From a virus: DNA of 64,000 bases. Of this stretch, positions 62,004-64,000 are shown in pieces (position 1 is the stretch's first letter; each line of letters opens with the position of its first letter). A program made the translations under genes and the position numbers. The DNA lies in IMG/VR virus record IMGVR_UViG_3300040770_000181, positions 17,251 through 81,250 of that record; one strand, 5' to 3'. The notes under the pieces are model-generated. The model saw only the letters and a list, made by a program, of their open reading frames with translations, was not told where the DNA came from and did not search any database.

Positions 62004-62516
62004 TTAAATACAAATTGTTTGTGAAACAATTGTCATTCCTGATAATTCTAAAGTGTTTGCAAATATACACCCAGTATTAACTGTAGTTCCTGATAATAAA
62101 ATTAAACCACCTGCTGCTTCATTTAAACAAGTTTCAGCTAACCAACTTGCACTATTTTCTGTAGAAATTAATTCAAATGATTTACAAACAGCAGGCATTG
62201 CTGTTGTTGTAGTTGTAGTTGTACTTGTTGAACTTGTAGTAGTTGTAGTTGTAGGTGCCACTGTAGTAGTGGTTGTAGTTGTAGTAGGTGCTGCAGTCGT
62301 TGTAGTAATTGTAGTTGTTGGGACAAAAATAGTTGTAGTTGTGGTTGTTGTAGTACGATAAATTTCATTTTGCAACAAAGTAAGTTTATTGTCTAACTTT
62401 TGTATTGCTAGTGTTAAATCATCACAAGTTTGCACACCAGACCCTGGAAGGTTTGGACCAACATAAGAAACATTATCAGATTGTGTATTTTCTGAACAAA
62501 GGTTGTTACAACTCAT
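62004..62516 (-). CDS. Virion adapter with polythreonine linker, 170 aa
   Basis: N-terminal 50 residues (MSCNNLCSENTQSDNVSYVG, then IQKLDNKLTLLQNEI) match the adapter of the 1393- and 354-residue proteins. Residues about 57-108 are almost pure Thr/Ser/Pro (TTTTTTTTIFVPTTTITTTT). The C-terminal 60 residues (CKSFELISTENSASW...) form a small Cys-containing domain. Likely a tail-attached peptide on a flexible stalk; the Thr tract is a potential glycosylation region. Confidence 0.75.
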   Translation of the reverse strand: MSCNNLCSENTQSDNVSYVGPNLPGSGVQTCDDLTLAIQKLDNKLTLLQNEIYRTTTTTTTTIFVPTTTITTTTAAPTTTTTTTTVAPTTTTTTSSTSTTTTTTTAMPAVCKSFELISTENSASWLAETCLNEAAGGLILLSGTTVNTGCIFANTLELSGMTIVSQTICI

Positions 62517-62526
62517 CTTTAATTAA

Positions 62527-63591
62527 TTAAGGTCTATATTGAATAAAGTAACAACCAATTCCAGGTTGTACATTTGAATGAGCAGAACCTCCACCTATAG
62601 CAGAGTTAGTTATATTGTGAGTATGAATACCTGCATTTCCAGTATTTGTAGTTTGAAAATATCCAGCAGCTTCTCCACCAGAACCACTGTTACTACCACT
62701 TTGAATATAATTAATAAAAGAATGATTGTGTTCTCCAGCTTCTGCTATTGTTCCAATGTGCGTATGATTTGGCATTTGATTAACTGATAATACAATTGTA
62801 TTACTACCTGCAATATTATTAAGTGTATATGAAGGATTACCTTCTATAGCAGGATTTACTTGAGATTGAAAAGGTCCTCCACCCATACCAGTTGTTACTC
62901 CAACAGCAACACGTCCTCTTTTATCAGGAGTACTATTTAAACCATTACAAAGATAAACTTTATCCCAGTCTCCTAATCCTTTACCTGTAACATCAAAATT
63001 ATTTAATGGACCATAATATTCTAATACAGAATAAGGAACCATTTTTAAATTAATAAGAGTTGAAGTTCCTATAGATCCTAAATATGCTTGTATGTAATCA
63101 TCAATTTCTTCTTTTTTTACATAATTAGTTGTTAAATCTAAAGCTAATACCGTTAAAGACTGATTAACTGCACAAATTTTTGTAATTGCAGCTTGTAGCA
63201 TTTCGTGTGTATCAGAAGAAATTGTTACACCTGATAAACAACCAATAGTATAATCAGCATTTAATGCAGTGATAGCATTAGAAGCTGCAGTAACTTCAGC
63301 TTTTAAAGAACATAAACTTTTTATAACAGCATCAATTACATTATTTAAAGAGATTGTTCCTGAAGTAGGAAGAAATCCTGATACTAATGCACAAAGTGAA
63401 TTAGGAGCAATATAAGGAACGATTCCTGATCCATCGAGTGCTAGTAACAAATAGTCTGCAATCTTTGACTCAACGTTTGCTAATGAGTCTCCTTTTGATA
63501 TTTCTAGTAAAGGGATGTTATCCCCTGTATATTTTACACACTGATCACTTATAGTTTCAGCACATCCATTAAAACAATTAGTACAAGACAT
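62527..63591 (-). CDS. Tail-collar (microcystin-dependent-protein-like) fibre protein, 354 aa
   Basis: N-terminal adapter of Cys and Tyr pattern (MSCTNCFNGCAETISDQCVK, then YTGDNIPLL and ESKIADYLLLAL). A helical linker covers 90-170. From about residue 190 it is a phage tail-collar domain: WDKVYLCNGLNSTPDKRGRV, VNPAIEGNPSYTL, NQMPNHTHIG, GEHNHSFI, HTHNI and HSNVQPGIGCYFIQYRP. Such domains form tips of short tail fibres in many phages and often bind metal through their His motifs. Probably a tail tip or collar piece; starts right after an 11-nt gap. Confidence 0.88.
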   Translation of the reverse strand: MSCTNCFNGCAETISDQCVKYTGDNIPLLEISKGDSLANVESKIADYLLLALDGSGIVPYIAPNSLCALVSGFLPTSGTISLNNVIDAVIKSLCSLKAEVTAASNAITALNADYTIGCLSGVTISSDTHEMLQAAITKICAVNQSLTVLALDLTTNYVKKEEIDDYIQAYLGSIGTSTLINLKMVPYSVLEYYGPLNNFDVTGKGLGDWDKVYLCNGLNSTPDKRGRVAVGVTTGMGGGPFQSQVNPAIEGNPSYTLNNIAGSNTIVLSVNQMPNHTHIGTIAEAGEHNHSFINYIQSGSNSGSGGEAAGYFQTTNTGNAGIHTHNITNSAIGGGSAHSNVQPGIGCYFIQYRP

Positions 63592-63655
63592 ATTATTTGA
63601 TTTTATTTATTATTAATTAAATTGTGTAGAAGAGTTGTAAAAATAAATGTATTTA

Positions 63656-64000
63656 TTAATACAAATATTCTCCATTAGTAGGATATACTTTAAATTCAAA
63701 AGAAGTTTGATATAATAAATCATCTGCGTTAACATTACTAGGATTATACGATTGAATAATAAGACCATAATTTGAATTTCTTCCAATATAAGCATTGTAA
63801 TAATTTTCCGTTCCAATACTAGAATGAAATTTTAAATCACCACCTATAAAGATATCTTGTAAAAACTCAAGTAGATATCCGCCAACTTTAAAACGAACAA
63901 CATTAAAACCAACATTAAAATCGTCTTGCAAAACTACTACAACAGGTGGAGCAGTACCTTCTTGAGATATTAAACCAGTAAACACCCTATATTTTGGAGT
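63656..64000 (-). CDS. Tail/virion protein, 3' part (5' end outside window)
   Basis: The frame is open to the window edge (…TPKYRVFTGLISQEG in the last bases), so GTG 63985 is not a convincing start and the gene begins beyond 64000. The visible 114 codons are beta-rich: VVVVLQDDFNVGFNVVRFKV, then LKFHSSIGTENYYNAYIGRN and a C-terminal LYQTSFEFKVYPTNGEYLY. The first residues resemble the start of repeat-type tail proteins in crAss-like phages. Not identified further. Confidence 0.6.
   Translation of the reverse strand, partial: TPKYRVFTGLISQEGTAPPVVVVLQDDFNVGFNVVRFKVGGYLLEFLQDIFIGGDLKFHSSIGTENYYNAYIGRNSNYGLIIQSYNPSNVNADDLLYQTSFEFKVYPTNGEYLY

Noticed and set aside
62053-62361. Plus-strand poly-valine frame opposite the Thr linker
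   Set aside because: Antisense of ACA/ACT codons reads as GTT/TGT; a shadow of the real minus-strand gene.
63613-63816. 67-codon minus-strand frame rich in Ile/Leu/Lys
   Set aside because: Overlaps in another frame the better-supported partial tail protein 63656-64000; composition is that of AT-rich noise.
1-64000. Alternative genetic code (TAG or TGA recoding)
   Set aside because: Some crAss-like phages recode stops, but here frames end normally at TAA and recA ends at TGA in an ATGA overlap; no gene needs read-through.

Overview
The window is AT-rich DNA from a tailed double-stranded DNA phage. It is best explained as a crAss-like phage (Crassvirales) of a Bacteroidota host, plausibly an aquatic Flavobacteriia. 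The evidence is the gene order on the minus strand: ring/tail protein, IHF-like protein, P22 gp4-like adaptor, very large stabilization/muzzle-type protein, then four to five giant virion proteins. One of the giants carries an RNA polymerase signature (RIPT, 36 residues, DFDID). Host clues are promoters of the Bacteroidota type (TTG-N19/20-TAnnTTTR), A-rich leaders without Shine-Dalgarno sites, a SprB-like repeat, delta-60 repeats and polythreonine linkers. Stops are overwhelmingly TAA and nothing requires stop-codon recoding. No tRNA, integrase, CRISPR array or insertion sequence was seen.

Layout. (1) 1-4151, plus strand: RecA-like recombinase (5' end outside the window), a small MazG/DUF1599-like protein, an HNH/NinG-like nuclease, PhoH-like ATPase, two small proteins (one resembling the Acb2 cyclic-nucleotide sponge family), a GroES-like co-chaperonin and a GT2 glycosyltransferase, closed by a bidirectional terminator. 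(2) 4185-8021, minus strand: small virion-type proteins, a GT-A glycosyltransferase, then a lysis cassette (GH24 lysozyme, holin-like proteins, spanin-like protein) transcribed from a promoter at 8091-8121. (3) 8206-11640, plus strand: an isolated single-gene island encoding a 1144-residue fusion of a methyltransferase, two glycosyltransferase domains and a TibC/Aah-like heptosyltransferase with a four-Cys metal site. (4) 11672-20926, minus strand: modular tail fibre or receptor-binding proteins, including a Gly-Thr-Ser collagen-like protein. (5) 20946-49463, minus strand: giant virion (probably ejected) proteins of 1615, 4679, 932, 902 and 1338 residues, with polymerase, zincin-like, PD-(D/E)XK-like, ASCH-like and GNAT-like elements. 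(6) 49463-58207: stabilization protein, adaptor, IHF-like and ring proteins. (7) 58215-59423: metallophosphoesterase with its own promoter. (8) 59590 to the window end, minus strand: further tail or appendage proteins, including a tail-collar protein.

How the genes work together. After attachment through the modular fibres, the giant proteins are expected to enter the cell with the DNA. The virion polymerase would then start early transcription, while the recognisable promoters in late blocks look like host-sigma promoters. The unusual theme is glycosylation. Three separate genes carry five sugar- or methyl-transfer domains, and the same genome encodes extremely Ser/Thr-rich appendage proteins that could be their acceptors. 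All functional statements are read from motifs and recalled family features; no database search was run.
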